Positions 1 through 12,427 of a DNA stretch of 64,000 nucleotides are shown here, one piece after another. The notes beneath the pieces were generated by a model. It was not told where the DNA came from, searched no databases, and saw nothing but the letters and a program-made list of their open reading frames with translations. A program made the translations under genes and the position numbers. The first letter of the stretch is position 1. Each line of letters starts with the position of its first letter. Source of the stretch: Peronospora farinosa (taxonomy: Eukaryota > Oomycota > Peronosporomycetes > Peronosporales > Peronosporaceae); the NCBI GenBank assembly GCA_947646735.1, contig CANTFK010000989.1, positions 124,001-188,000 on the forward strand. The letters are read 5' to 3'.

Positions 1-579
1 TGCGGATGTGAAGGACGATGCGAGATCGCGACGTGTCCGAACGCGGCGGAGGAGCAGGTATGTGAGACTGTTACGTGCACGCCAGGCGCGAAAGCGTGCG
101 ACAACCGGTTCCGACAGCGACGCCTGGAGTTGAAGATGACACGCACGGGAATCGGCGTGGTGGCGACGCGGCCCATACCAGCAGGAGGTGTGGTCTGCCA
201 ATATTAGGGCCAGTACGTATTGGACTCCCCACGTGAGGCGGCGTATACGGTAGAATTGCGCCAACGGGACACGAAAGCACACCGCGTGTACGTCAGCGCG
301 GAAGAGTGCGGCTCGGTGGCGCGGTTCGTAGAGCATTCTTGTACCCCGAACACCCACTTCCATGAGGTGCGGGGGAGGCGACGAGTGGTCGTGTCGCTGG
401 TGGCGCAATCCGATATTGCCTCTGGGACAGAGGTCATTGTCGATTATACCGGCCAAACGAACAGCGCCCTCTGGTTCCATTGCCAGTGCGCCTTGCACCA
501 GAACGAAAACCGAGACGCCTTGCGCGCGACCGCAATGAAGAAGGAAGTCGAGCCAGCAACTACTGTACATCAATTGTAA
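1..579 (+). pseudogene. SET-domain pseudogene, unit 0 (5'-truncated by window edge)
   Basis: This partial copy begins in the Cys-rich AWS/pre-SET segment. The site that is TGA in most units is CGA here (about 112-114), so only the shared TAG at 205-207 interrupts the SET domain. The frame then runs to a TAA at 577-579. It carries Ala-Ser in place of Val-Phe just before the Gly-Thr-Glu of the C-terminal SET region, a variant also seen in unit 18 at the other array edge. Confidence 0.85.
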
Positions 580-800
580 CCTTGCGTATATTTCGAGATA
601 AATATCTGCGTCGAAACCGCAATCGAGTGGCGCACTTGTAAAAGCGCTCTGCCGAACCGGACATCCCGGTCGCACGTGGTGCCTTTCTCGCTGACGCGTC
701 GACGCAACGCCATATGCCAAACTGGAAGTAGTATACCCCGACCGAGTGGCCACCGCCTGCCGCCGTAGTCCCGAAGACGCCTGAATAAGGTGACTACCCG

Positions 801-1871
801 ATGCACCGGGATTACGGGAAGGCGGTTCACCTACGCTCCCGGGTAATGAAGCAGTGGAAGAAGAACTTTGGGCTGGCGCAGCGCGCGATGACGCTGCCGC
901 CGGACACAGCAGGCATCGACACGCGGGAAGAGTTAGCAGCACGGCGAAAATGCGGGAAGGATGGTCAAGAAGACGCCGGAAGGGGAGAGTCAGAAGATTG
1001 TCCTACGTGGTGGCCGGGAAGATCATCCACCCGAGTATGGTGGTGTCCAGCACCCAACGAAGGAAGGAAGAGAGCGGCGAAGCGCGATGATGAAGAAGAA
1101 ATCAGGGAGGAGATCGACCTGACGCAAGCGGATAGCGACGACAAGGAACCAGCCAACGGAACGCGGGACTGGATACTGCAGAAATACAAAGTGGGGCAAC
1201 AGGTACCGTGGCCGACGGACGTCCGGCGTGTCACTATGATGCAGAACCCCTACAAGATCTCCTTTAACATACCTGGCGCACGAGAGGAGAAATGCGGATG
1301 TGAAGGACGATGCGAGATCGTGACGTGTCCGAACGCGGCGGAGAAGCAGGTATGTGAGACTGTTACGTGCACGCCAGGCGCGAAAGCGTGCGACAACCAG
1401 TTCTGACAGCGACGCCTGGAGTTGAAGATGACACGCACGGGAATCGGCGTGGTGGCGACGCGGCCCATACCAGCAGGAGGTGTGGTCTGCCAATATTAGG
1501 GCCAGTACGTATTGGACCCCCCACGTGAGGCGGCGTATACGGTAGAATTGCGCCAACGGGACACGAAAGCACACCGCGTGTACGTCAGTGCGGAAGAGTG
1601 CGGCTCGGTGGCGCGGTTCGTAGAGCATTTTTGTACCCCGAACACCCACTTCCATGAGGTGCGGGGGAGGCGACGAGTGGTCGTGTCGCTGGTGGCGCAA
1701 TCCGATATTGTCTTTGGGACAGAGGTCATTGTCGATTATACCGGCCAAACGAACAGCGCCCTCTGGTTTCATTGCCAGTACGCCTTGCACCAGAACGAAA
1801 ACCGAGACTCCTTGCGCGCGACCGCAATGAAGAAGGAAGTCGAGCCAGCAACTATTGTACATCAATTGTAA
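801..1871 (+). pseudogene. SET-domain pseudogene, unit 1
   Basis: Reference copy for the unit architecture. The frame starts at ATG 801, with an in-frame TAA at 786-788 just upstream in this copy. Residues 1-~120 are basic then acidic (DDEEEI, DSDDKE). About 155-205 form a Cys-rich AWS/pre-SET segment (CGCEGRC, further C-x4-C pairs). From ~208 follow the SET motifs: GIGVVA (the GxG motif), the EHSCTPN stretch matching the NHSC motif, GTEVIVDY, and a terminal C-x-C resembling post-SET. A TGA at 1404-1406 and a TAG at 1497-1499 are both in frame. As known for the family, SET proteins are lysine methyltransferases. With these stops no complete enzyme is expected unless there is readthrough or splicing. 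Confidence 0.85.
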
Positions 1872-2092
1872 CCTTGCGTATATTTCGAGATAAAAATCTG
1901 CATCGAAACCGCAATCGAGTGGCGCACTTGTAAAAGCGCTCTGCCGAACCGGACATCCCGGTCGCACGTGGTGCCTTTCTCGCTGACGCGTCGACGCAAC
2001 GCCATATGCCAAACTGGAAGTAGTATACCCCGACCGAGTGGCCAACGCCTGCCGCCGTAGTCCCGAAGACGCCTGAAGAAGATGACTACCCG

Positions 2093-3163
2093 ATGCACCG
2101 GGATTACGGGAAGGCGTTTCACCTACGCTCCCGGGTCATGAAGCAGTGGAAGAAGAACTTTGGGCTGGCGCAGCGCGCGATGACGCTGCCGCCGGACACA
2201 GCAGGCATCGACACGCGGGAAGAGTTAGCAGCACGGCGAAAATGCGGGAAGGATGGTCAAGAAGACGCAGGAAGGGGAGAGTCAGAAGATTGCCCTACGT
2301 GGTGGCCGGGAAGATCATCCACCCGAGTATGGTGGTTTCCAGCACCCAACGAAGGAAGGAAGAGAGCGGCGCAGCGCGATGATGAAGAAGAAATCAGGGA
2401 GGAGATCGACCTGACGCAAGCGGATAGCGACGACAAGGAACCAGCCAACGGAACGCGGGACAGGATACTGCAGAAATATAAAGTGGGGCAACAGGTACCG
2501 TGGCCGACGGACGTCCGGCGTGTCACTATGATGCAGAACCCCTACAAGATCTCCTTTAACATACCTGGCGCACGAGAGGAAAAATGCGGATGTGAAGGAC
2601 GATGCGAGATCGCGACGTGTCCGAACGCGGCGGAGAAGCAGGTATGTGAGACTGTTACGTGCACGCCAGGCGCGAAAGCGTGCGACAACCAGTTCTGACA
2701 GCGACGCCTGGAGTTGAAGATGACACGCACGGGAATCGGCGTGGTGGCGACGCGGCTCATACCAGCAGGAGATGTGGTCTGCCAATATTAGGGCCAGTAC
2801 GTATTGGAACCCCCACGTGAGGCGGCGTATACGGTAGAATTGCGCCAACGGGACACGAAAGCACACCGCGTGTACGTCAGTGCGGAAGAGTGCGGCTCGG
2901 TGGCGCGGTTCGTAGAGCATTCTTGTACCCCGAACACCCACTTCCATGAGGTGCGGGGGAGGCGACGAGTGGTCGTGTCGCTGGTGGCGCAATCCGATAT
3001 TGTCTTTGGGACAGAGGTCATTGTCGATTATACCGGCCAAACGAACAGTGCCCTCTGGTTTCACTTCCAGTGCGCCTTGCACCAGAACGAAAACCGAGAC
3101 GCCTTGCGCGCGACCGCAATGAAGAAGGAAGTCGAGCCATCAACTACTGTACATCAATTGTAA
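2093..3163 (+). pseudogene. SET-domain pseudogene, unit 2
   Basis: Same frame and domain order as unit 1. Stops are TGA at 2696-2698 and TAG at 2789-2791. It has a Trp-to-Arg change in the N-terminal half (Asp-Arg-Ile in place of Asp-Trp-Ile). Confidence 0.85.
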
Positions 3164-3384
3164 CCTTGCGTATATTTCGAGATAAATATCTGCGTCGAAA
3201 ACGCAATCGAGTGGCGCACTTGTAAAAGCGCTCTGCCGAACCGGACATCCCGGTCGCACGTGGTGCCTTTCTCGCTGACGCGTCGACGCAACGCCATATG
3301 CCAAACTGGACGAAGTATACCCCGACCGAGTGACCACCGCCTGCCGCCGTAGTCCCGAAGACGCCTGAAGAAGGTGACTACCCG

Positions 3385-4454
3385 ATGCACCGGGATTACG
3401 GGAAGGCGGTTCACCTACGCTCCCGGGTAATGAAGCAGTGGAAGAAGAACTTTGGGCTGGCGCAGCGCGCGATGACGCTGCCGCCGGACACAGCAGGCAT
3501 CGACACGCGGGAAGAGTTAGCAGCACGGCGAAAATGCGGGAAGGATGGTCAAGAAGACGCCGGAAGGGGAGAGTCAGAAGGTTGCCCTACGTGGTGGCCG
3601 GGAAGATCATCCACCCGAGTATGGTGGTGTCCAGCAACCAACGAAGGAAGGAAGAGAGCGGCGAAGCGCGATGATGAAGAAGAAATCAGGGAGGAGATCG
3701 ACCTGACGCAAGCGGATAGCGACGACAAGGAACCAGCCAACGGAACGCGGGACTGGATACTGCAGAAATATAAAGTGGGCAACAGGTACCGTGGCCGACG
3801 GACGTCCGGCGTGTCACTATGATTCAGAACCCCTACAAGATCTCCTTTAACATACCTGGCGCACGAGAGGAGAAATGCGGATGTGAAGGACGATGCGAGA
3901 TCGCGACGTGTCCGAACGCGGCGGAGAAGCAGGTATGTGAGACTGTTACGTGCACGCCAGGCGCGAAAGCGTGCGACAACCGGTTCCGACAGCGACGCCT
4001 GGAGTTGAAGATGACACGCACGGGAATCGGCGTGGTGGCGACGCGGCCCATACCAGCAGGAGGTGTGGTCTGCCAATATTAGGGCCAGTACGTATTGGAC
4101 TCCCCACGTGAGGTGGTGTATACGGTAGAATTGCGCCAACGGGACACAAAAGCACACCGCGTGTACGTCAGCGCGGAAGAGTGCGGCTCGGTGGCGCGGT
4201 TTGTAGAGCATTCTTGTACCCCGAACACCCACTTCCATGAGGTGCGGGGGAGGCGACGAGTGGTCGTGTCGCTGGTGGCGCAATCCGATATTGTCTTTGG
4301 GACAGAGGTCATTGTCGATTATACCGGCCAAACGAACAGTGCCCTCTGGTTTCACTTCCAGTGCGCCTTGCACCAGAACGAAAACCGAGACGCCTTGCGC
4401 GCGACCGCAATGAAGAAGGAAGTCGAGCCATCAACTACTGTACATCAATTGTAA
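3385..4454 (+). pseudogene. SET-domain pseudogene, unit 3 (frameshifted)
   Basis: A one-base deletion in a G run near 3777-3779 shifts the frame about 130 codons after the ATG and shortens the unit to 1291 bp. The TGA site is CGA (Arg). The shared TAG is at 4080-4082. Otherwise it is nearly identical to unit 4, which suggests a very recent duplication. Confidence 0.85.
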
Positions 4455-4675
4455 CCTTGCGTATATTTCGAGATAAATATCTGCGTCGAAAACGCAATCG
4501 AGTGGCGCACTTGTAAAAGCGCTCTGCCGAACCGGACATCCCGGTCGCACGTGGTGCCTTTCTCGCTGACGCGTCGACGCAACGCCATATGCCAAACTGG
4601 ACGAAGTATACCCCGACCGAGTGACCACCGCCTGCCGCCGTAGTCCCGAAGACGCCTGAAGAAGGTGACTACCCG

Positions 4676-5746
4676 ATGCACCGGGATTACGGGAAGGCGG
4701 TTCACCTACGCTCCCGGGTAATGAAGCAGTGGAAGAAGAACTTTGGGCTGGCGCAGCGCGCGATGACGCTGCCGCCGGACACAGCAGGCATCGACACGCG
4801 GGAAGAGTTAGCAGCACGGCGAAAATGCGGGAAGGATGGTCAAGAAGACGCCGGAAGGGGAGAGTCAGAAGGTTGCCCTACGTGGTGGCCGGGAAGATCA
4901 TCCACCCGAGTATGGTGGTGTCCAGCAACCAACGAAGGAAGGAAGAGAGCGGCGAAGCGCGATGATGAAGAAGAAATCAGGGAGGAGATCGACCTGACGC
5001 AAGCGGATAGCGACGACAAGGAACCAGCCAACGGAACGCGGGACTGGATACTGCAGAAATATAAAGTGGGGCAACAGGTACCGTGGCCGACGGACGTCCG
5101 GCGTGTCACTATGATTCAGAACCCCTACAAGATCTCCTTTAACATACCTGGCGCACGAGAGGAGAAATGCGGATGTGAAGGACGATGCGAGATCGCGACG
5201 TGTCCGAACGCGGCGGAGAAGCAGGTATGTGAGACTGTTACGTGCACGCCAGGCGCGAAAGCGTGCGACAACCGGTTCCGACAGCGACGCCTGGAGTTGA
5301 AGATGACACGCACGGGAATCGGCGTGGTGGCGACGCGGCCCATACCAGCAGGAGGTGTGGTCTGCCAATATTAGGGCCAGTACGTATTGGACTCCCCACG
5401 TGAGGTGGTGTATACGGTAGAATTGCGCCAACGGGACACAAAAGCACACCGCGTGTACGTCAGCGCGGAAGAGTGCGGCTCGGTGGCGCGGTTTGTAGAG
5501 CATTCTTGTACCCCGAACACCCACTTCCATGAGGTGCGGGGGAGGCGACGAGTGGTCGTGTCGCTGGTGGCGCAATCCGATATTGTCTTTGGGACAGAGG
5601 TCATTGTCGATTATACCGGCCAAACGAACAGTGCCCTCTGGTTTCACTTCCAGTGCGCCTTGCACCAGAACGAAAACCGAGACGCCTTGCGCGCGACCGC
5701 AATGAAGAAGGAAGTCGAGCCATCAACTACTGTACATCAATTGTAA
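4676..5746 (+). pseudogene. SET-domain pseudogene, unit 4 (most intact copy)
   Basis: The least damaged complete copy. From ATG 4676 the frame is open for 232 codons through the Cys-rich segment and the GxG motif. It is stopped only by the shared TAG at 5372-5374 and then stays open to TAA at 5744-5746. The variable codon at 5279-5281 is CGA (Arg), not TGA. If one copy in the window could make a full SET protein by TAG readthrough, this is the candidate. That is inference; nothing in the sequence proves expression. Confidence 0.85.
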
Positions 5747-5967
5747 CCTTGCGTATATTTCGAGATAAATATCTGCGTCGAAAACGCAATCGAGTGGCGC
5801 ACTTGTAAAAGCGCTCTGCCGAACCGGACATCCCGGTCGCACGTGGTGCCTTTCTCGCTGACGCGTCGACGCAACGCCATATGCCAAACTGGACGAAGTA
5901 TACCCCGACCGAGTGACCACCGCCTGCCGCCGTAGTCCCGAAGACGCCTGAAGAAGGTGACTAACTG

Positions 5968-7038
5968 ATGCACCGGGATTACGGGAAGGCGGTTCACCTA
6001 CGCTCCCGGGTAATGAAGCAGTGGAAGAAGAACTTTGGGCTGGCGCAGCGCGCGATGACGCTGCCGCCGGACACAGCAGGCATCGACACGCGGGAAGAGT
6101 TAGCAGCACGGCGAAAATGCGGGAAGGATGGTCAAGAAGACGCCGGAAGGGGAGAGTCAGAAGGTTGCCCTACGTGGTGGCCGGGAAGATCATCCACCCG
6201 AGTATGGTGGTGTCCAGCACCCAACGAAGGAAGGAAGAGAGCGGCGAAGCGCGATGATGAAGAAGAAATCAGGGAGGAGATCGACCTGACGCAAGCGGAT
6301 AGCGACGACAAGGAACCAGCCAACGGAACGCGGGACTGGATACTGCAGAAATATAAAGTGGGGCAACAGGTACCGTGGCCGACGGACGTCCGGCGTGTCA
6401 CTATGATGCAGAACCCCTACAAGATCTCCTTTAACATACCTGGCGCACGAGAGGAGAAATGCGGATGTGAAGGACGATGCGAGATCGCGACGTGTCCGAA
6501 CGCGGCGGAGAAGCAGGTATGTGAGACTGTTACGTGCACGCCAGGCGCGAAAGCGTGCGACAACCAGTTCTGACAGCGACGCCTGGAGTTGAAGATGACA
6601 CGCACGGGAATCGGCGTGGTGGCGACGCGGCCCATACCAGCAGGAGGTGTGGTCTGCCAATATTAGGGTCAGTACGTATTGGACTCCCCACGTGAGGTGG
6701 TGTATACGGTAGAATTGCGCCAACGGGACACAAAAGCACACCGCGTGTACGTCAGCGCGGAAGAGTGCGGCTCGGTGGCGCGGTTTGTAGAGCATTCTTG
6801 TACCCCGAACACCCACTTCCATGAGGTGCGGGGGAGGCGACGAGTGGTCGTGTCGCTGGTGGCGCAATCCGATATTGTCTTTGGGACAGAGGTCATTGTC
6901 GATTATACCGGCCAAACGAACAGTGCCCTCTGGTTTCACTTCCAGTGCGCCTTGCACCAGAACGAAAACCGAGACGCCTTGCGCGCGACCGCAATGAAGA
7001 AGGAAGTCGAGCCATCAACTACTGTACATCAATTGTAA
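5968..7038 (+). pseudogene. SET-domain pseudogene, unit 5
   Basis: TGA at 6571-6573 and TAG at 6664-6666 interrupt the frame. The bases before the ATG differ slightly from other units (CTAACTG in place of CTACCCG). Confidence 0.85.
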
Positions 7039-7259
7039 CCTTGCGTATATTTCGAGATAAATATCTGCGTCGAAAACGCAATCGAGTGGCGCACTTGTAA
7101 AAGCGCTCTGCCGAACCGGACATCCCGGTCGCACGTGGTGCCTTTCTCGCTGACGCGTCGACGCAACGCCATATGCCAAACTGGACGAAGTATACCCCGA
7201 CCGAGTGACCACCGCCTGCCGCCGTAGTCCCGAAGACGCCTGAAGAAGGTGACTACCCG

Positions 7260-8330
7260 ATGCACCGGGATTACGGGAAGGCGGTTCACCTACGCTCCCG
7301 GGTAATGAAGCAGTGGAAGAAGAACTTTGGGCTGGCGCAGCGCGCGATGACGCTGCCGCCGGACACAGCAGGCATCGACACGCGGGAAGAGTTAGCAGCA
7401 CGGCGAAAATGCGGGAAGGATGGTCAAGAAGACGCCGGAAGGGGAGAGTCAGAAGGTTGCCCTACGTGGTGGCCGGGAAGATCATCCACCCGAGTATGGT
7501 GGTGTCCAGCAACCAACGAAGGAAGGAAGAGAGCGGCGAAGCGCGATGATGAAGAAGAAATCAGGGAGGAGATCGACCTGACGCAAGCGGATAGCGACGA
7601 CAAGGAACCAGCCAACGGAACGCGGGACTGGATACTGCAGAAATATAAAGTGGGGCAACAGGTACCGTGGCCGACGGACGTCCGGCGTGTCACTATGATT
7701 CAGAACCCCTACAAGATCTCCTTTAACATACCTGGCGCACGAGAGGAGAAATGCGGATGTGAAGGACGATGCGAGATCGCGACGTGTCCGAACGCGGCGG
7801 AGAAGCAGGTATGTGAGACTGTTACGTGCACGCCAGGCGCGAAAGCGTGCGACAACCAGTTCTGACAGCGACGCCTGGAGTTGAAGATGACACGCACGGG
7901 AATCGGCGTGGTGGCGACGCGGCCCATACCAGCAGGAGGTGTGGTCTGCCAATATTAGGGTCAGTACGTATTGGACTCCCCACGTGAGGTGGTGTATACG
8001 GTAGAATTGCGCCAACGGGACACAAAAGCACACCGCGTGTACGTCAGCGCGGAAGAGTGCGGCTCGGTGGCGCGGTTTGTAGAGCATTCTTGTACCCCGA
8101 ACACCCACTTCCATGAGGTGCGGGGGAGGCGACGAGTGGTCGTGTCGCTGGTGGCGCAATCCGATATTGTCTTTGGGACAGAGGTCATTGTCGATTATAC
8201 CGGCCAAACGAACAGTGCCCTCTGGTTTCACTTCCAGTGCGCCTTGCACCAGAACGAAAACCGAGACGCCTTGCGCGCGACCGCAATGAAGAAGGAAGTC
8301 GAGCCATCAACTACTGTACATCAATTGTAA
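7260..8330 (+). pseudogene. SET-domain pseudogene, unit 6
   Basis: TGA at 7863-7865 and TAG at 7956-7958. It shares with units 3 and 4 the Thr (for Pro) and Met-Ile (for Met-Met) variants in the N-terminal half. Confidence 0.85.
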
Positions 8331-8551
8331 CCTTGCGTATATTTCGAGATAAATATCTGCGTCGAAAACGCAATCGAGTGGCGCACTTGTAAAAGCGCTC
8401 TGCCGAACCGGACATCCCGGTCGCACGTGGTGCCTTTCTCGCTGACGCGTCGACGCAACGCCATATGCCAAACTGGACGAAGTATACCCCGACCGAGTGA
8501 CCACCGCCTGCCGCCGTAGTCCCGAAGACGCCTGAAGAAGGTGACTAACCG

Positions 8552-9622
8552 ATGCACCGGGATTACGGGAAGGCGGTTCACCTACGCTCCCGGGTAATGA
8601 AGCAGTGGAAGAAGAACTTTGGGCTGGCGCAGCGCGCGATGACGCTGCCGCCGGACACAGCAGGCATCGACACGCGGGAAGAGTTAGCAGCACGGCGAAA
8701 ATGCGGGAAGGATGGTCAAGAAGACGCCGGAAGGGGAGAGTCAGAAGGTTGCCCTACGTGGTGGCCGGGAAGATCATCCACCCGAGTATGGTGGTGTCCA
8801 GCACCCAACGAAGGAAGGAAGAGAGCGGCGCAGCGCGATGATGAAGAAGAAATCAGGGAGGAGATCGACCTGACGCAAGCGGATAGCGACGACAAGGAAC
8901 CAGCCAACGGAACGCGGGACTAGATACTGCAGAAATATAAAGTGAGGCAACAGGTACCGTGGCCGACGGACGTCCGGCGTGTCACTATGATGCAGAACCC
9001 CTACAAGATCTCCTTTAACATACCTGGCGCACGAGAGGAGAAATGCGGATGTGAAGGACGATGCGAGATCGCGACGTGTCCGAACGCGGCGGAGAAGCAG
9101 GTATGTGAGACTGTTACGTGCACGCCAGGCGCGAAAGCGTGCGACAACCGGTTCCGACAGCGACGCCTGGAGTTGAAGATGACACGCACGGGAATCGGCG
9201 TGGTGGCGACGCGGCCCATACCAGCAGGAGGTGTGGTCTGCCAATATTAGGGTCAGTACGTATTGGACTCCCCACGTGAGGTGGTGTATACGGTAGAATT
9301 GCGCCAACGGGACACAAAAGCACACCGCGTGTACGTCAGCGCGGAAGAGTGCGGCTCGGTGGCGCGGTTCGTAGAGCATTCTTGTACCCCGAACACCCAC
9401 TTCCATGAGGTGCGGGGGAGGCGACGAGTGGTCGTGTCGCTGGTGGCGCAATCCGATATTGTCTTTGGGACAGAGGTCATTGTCGATTATACCGGCCAAA
9501 CGAACAGTGCCCTCTGGTTTCATTTCCAGTGCGCCTTGCACCAGAACGAAAACCGAGACGCCTTGCGCGCGACCGCAATGAAGAAGGAAGTCGAGCCATC
9601 AACTACTGTACATCAATTGTAA
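8552..9622 (+). pseudogene. SET-domain pseudogene, unit 7 (extra early TAG)
   Basis: A TGG-to-TAG change at 8921-8923 truncates the frame after 123 codons. The later variable codon is CGA, and the shared TAG is at 9248-9250. The same TGG-to-TAG change recurs in unit 18. Confidence 0.85.
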
Positions 9623-9843
9623 CCTTGCGTATATTTCGAGATAAATATCTGCGTCGAAAACGCAATCGAGTGGCGCACTTGTAAAAGCGCTCTGCCGAAC
9701 CGGACATCCCGGTCGCACGTGGTGCCTTTCTCGCTGAAGCGTCGACGCAACGCCATATGCCAAACTGGACGAAGTATACCCCGACCGAGTGACCACCGCC
9801 TGCCGCCGTAGTCCCGAAGACGCCTGAAGAAGGTGACTACCCG

Positions 9844-10914
9844 ATGCACCGGGATTACGGGAAGGCGGTTCACCTACGCTCCCGGGTAATGAAGCAGTGG
9901 AAGAAGAACTTTGGACTGGCGCAGCGCGCGATGACGCTGCCGCCGGACACAGCAGGCATCGACACGCGGGAAGAGTTAGCAGCACGGCGAAAATGCGGGA
10001 AGGATGGTCAAGAAGACGCCGGAAGGGGAGAGTCAGAAGGTTGCCCTACGTGGTGGCCGGGAAGATCATCCACCCGAGTATGGTGGTGTCCAGCACCCAA
10101 CGAAGGAAGGAAGAGAGCGGCGAAGCGCGATGATGAAGAAGAAATCAGGGAGGAGATCGACCTGACGCAAGCGGATAGCGACGACAAGGAACCAGCCAAC
10201 GGAACGCGGGACTGGATACTGCAGAAATATAAAGTGGGGCAACAGGTACCGTGGCCGACGGACGTCCGGCGTGTCACTATGATTCAGAACCCCTACAAGA
10301 TCTCCTTTAACATACCTGGCGCACGAGAGGAGAAATGCGGATGTGAAGGACGATGCGAGATCGCGACGTGTCCGAACGCGGCGGAGAAGCAGGTATGTGA
10401 GACTGTTACGTGCACGCCAGGCGCGAAAGCGTGCGACAACCAGTTCTGACAGCGACGCCTGGAGTTGAAGATGACACGCACGGGAATCGGCGTGGTGGCG
10501 ACGCGGCCCATACCAGCAGGAGGTGTGGTCTGCCAATATTAGGGTCAGTACGTATTGGACTCCCCACGTGAGGTGGTGTATACGGTAGAATTGCGCCAAC
10601 GGGACACGAAAGCACACCGCGTGTACGTCAGTGCGGAAGAGTGCGGCTCGGTGGCGCGGTTCGTAGAGCATTCTTGTACCCCGAACACCCACTTCCATGA
10701 GGTGCGGGGGAGGCGACGAGTGGTCGTGTCGCTGGTGGCGCAATCCGATATTGTCTTTGGGACAGAGGTCATTGTCGATTATACCGGCCAAACGAACAGT
10801 GCCCTCTGGTTTCATTTCCAGTGCGCCTTGCACCAGAACGAAAACCGAGACGCCTTGCGCGCGACCGCAATGAAGAAGGAAGTCGAGCCAGCAACTATTG
10901 TACATCAATTGTAA
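9844..10914 (+). pseudogene. SET-domain pseudogene, unit 8
   Basis: TGA at 10447-10449 and TAG at 10540-10542. N-terminal variants are Glu-Gly/Lys (type I). Confidence 0.85.
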
Positions 10915-11135
10915 CCTTGCGTATATTTCGAGATAAATATCTGCGTCGAAAACGCAATCGAGTGGCGCACTTGTAAAAGCGCTCTGCCGAACCGGACATC
11001 CCGGTCGCACGTGGTGCCTTTCTCGCTGACGCGTCGACGCAACGCCATATGCCAAACTGGACGAAGTATACCCCGACCGAGTGACCACCGCCTGCCGCCG
11101 TAGTCCCGAAGACGCCTGAAGAAGGTGACTACCCG

Positions 11136-12206
11136 ATGCACCGGGATTACGGGAAGGCGGTTCACCTACGCTCCCGGGTAATGAAGCAGTGGAAGAAGAA
11201 CTTTGGGCTGGCGCAGCGCGCGATGACGCTGCCGCCGGACACAGCAGGCATCGACACGCGGGAAGAGTTAGCAGCACGGCGAAAATGCGGGAAGGATGGT
11301 CAAGAAGACGCCGGAAGGGGAGAGTCAGAAGATTGCCCTACGTGGTGGCCGGGAAGATCATCCACCCGAGTATGGTGGTGTCCAGCACCCAACGAAGGAA
11401 GGAAGAGAGCGGCGCAGCGCGATGATGAAGAAGAAATCAGGGAGGAGATCGACCTGACGCAAGCGGATAGCGACGACAAGGAACCAGCCAACGGAACGCG
11501 GGACTGGATACTGCAGAAATATAAAGTGGGGCAACAGGTACCGTGGCCGACGGACGTCCGGCGTGTCACTATGATGCAGAACCCCTACAAGATCTCCTTT
11601 AACATACCTGGCGCACGAGAGGAGAAATGCGGATGTGAAGGACGATGCGAGATCGCGACGTGTCCGAACGCGGCGGAGAAGCAGGTATGTGAGACTGTTA
11701 CGTGCACGCCAGGCGCGAAAGCGTGCGACAACCGGTTCTGACAGCGACGCCTGGAGTTGAAGATGACACGCACGGGAATCGGCGTGGTGGCGACGCGGCC
11801 CATACCAGCAGGAGGTGTGGTCTGCCAATATTAGGGCCAGTACGTATTGGACTCCCCACGTGAGGTGGTGTATACGGTAGAATTGCGCCAACGGGACACG
11901 AAAGCACACCGCGTGTACGTCAGCGCGGAAGAGTGCGGCTCGGTGGCGCGGTTCGTAGAGCATTCTTGTACCCCGAACACCCACTTCCATGAGGTGCGGG
12001 GGAGGCGACGAGTGGTCGTGTCGCTGGTGGCGCAATCCGATATTGTCTTTGGGACAGAGGTCATTGTCGATTATACCGGCCAAACGAACAGTGCCCTCTG
12101 GTTTCATTTCCAGTGCGCCTTGCACCAGAACGAAAACCGAGACGCCTTGCGCGCGACCGCAATGAAGAAGGAAGTCGAGCCATCAACTACTGTACATCAA
12201 TTGTAA
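11136..12206 (+). pseudogene. SET-domain pseudogene, unit 9
   Basis: TGA at 11739-11741 and TAG at 11832-11834. The codon two before the TGA is CGG (Arg), where other TGA-bearing units have CAG. It is therefore an intermediate haplotype. N-terminal variants are Glu-Asp/Gln (type II). Confidence 0.85.
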
Positions 12207-12427
12207 CCTTGCGTATATTTCGAGATAAATATCTGCGTCGAAAACGCAATCGAGTGGCGCACTTGTAAAAGCGCTCTGCCGAACCGGACATCCCGGTCGC
12301 ACGTGGTGCCTTTCTCGCTGACGCGTCGACGCAACGCCATATGCCAAACTGGACGAAGTATACCCCGACCGAGTGACCACCGCCTGCCGCCGTAGTCCCG
12401 AAGACGCCTGAAGAAGGTGACTACCCG

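Noticed and set aside
854..1090. 78-codon plus-strand frame present in every unit
   Set aside because: Lies wholly inside the SET gene in another frame; low-complexity Arg-rich product.
10066..11277. 403-codon minus-strand open frame in units 8, 10 and 12 (and 255-340 codons in others)
   Set aside because: It runs antisense to the SET gene and across the spacer, has no recognisable domain, and is broken in most units by single changes. The sense strand has clear SET motifs, so this is a frame shadow of GC-rich coding DNA.
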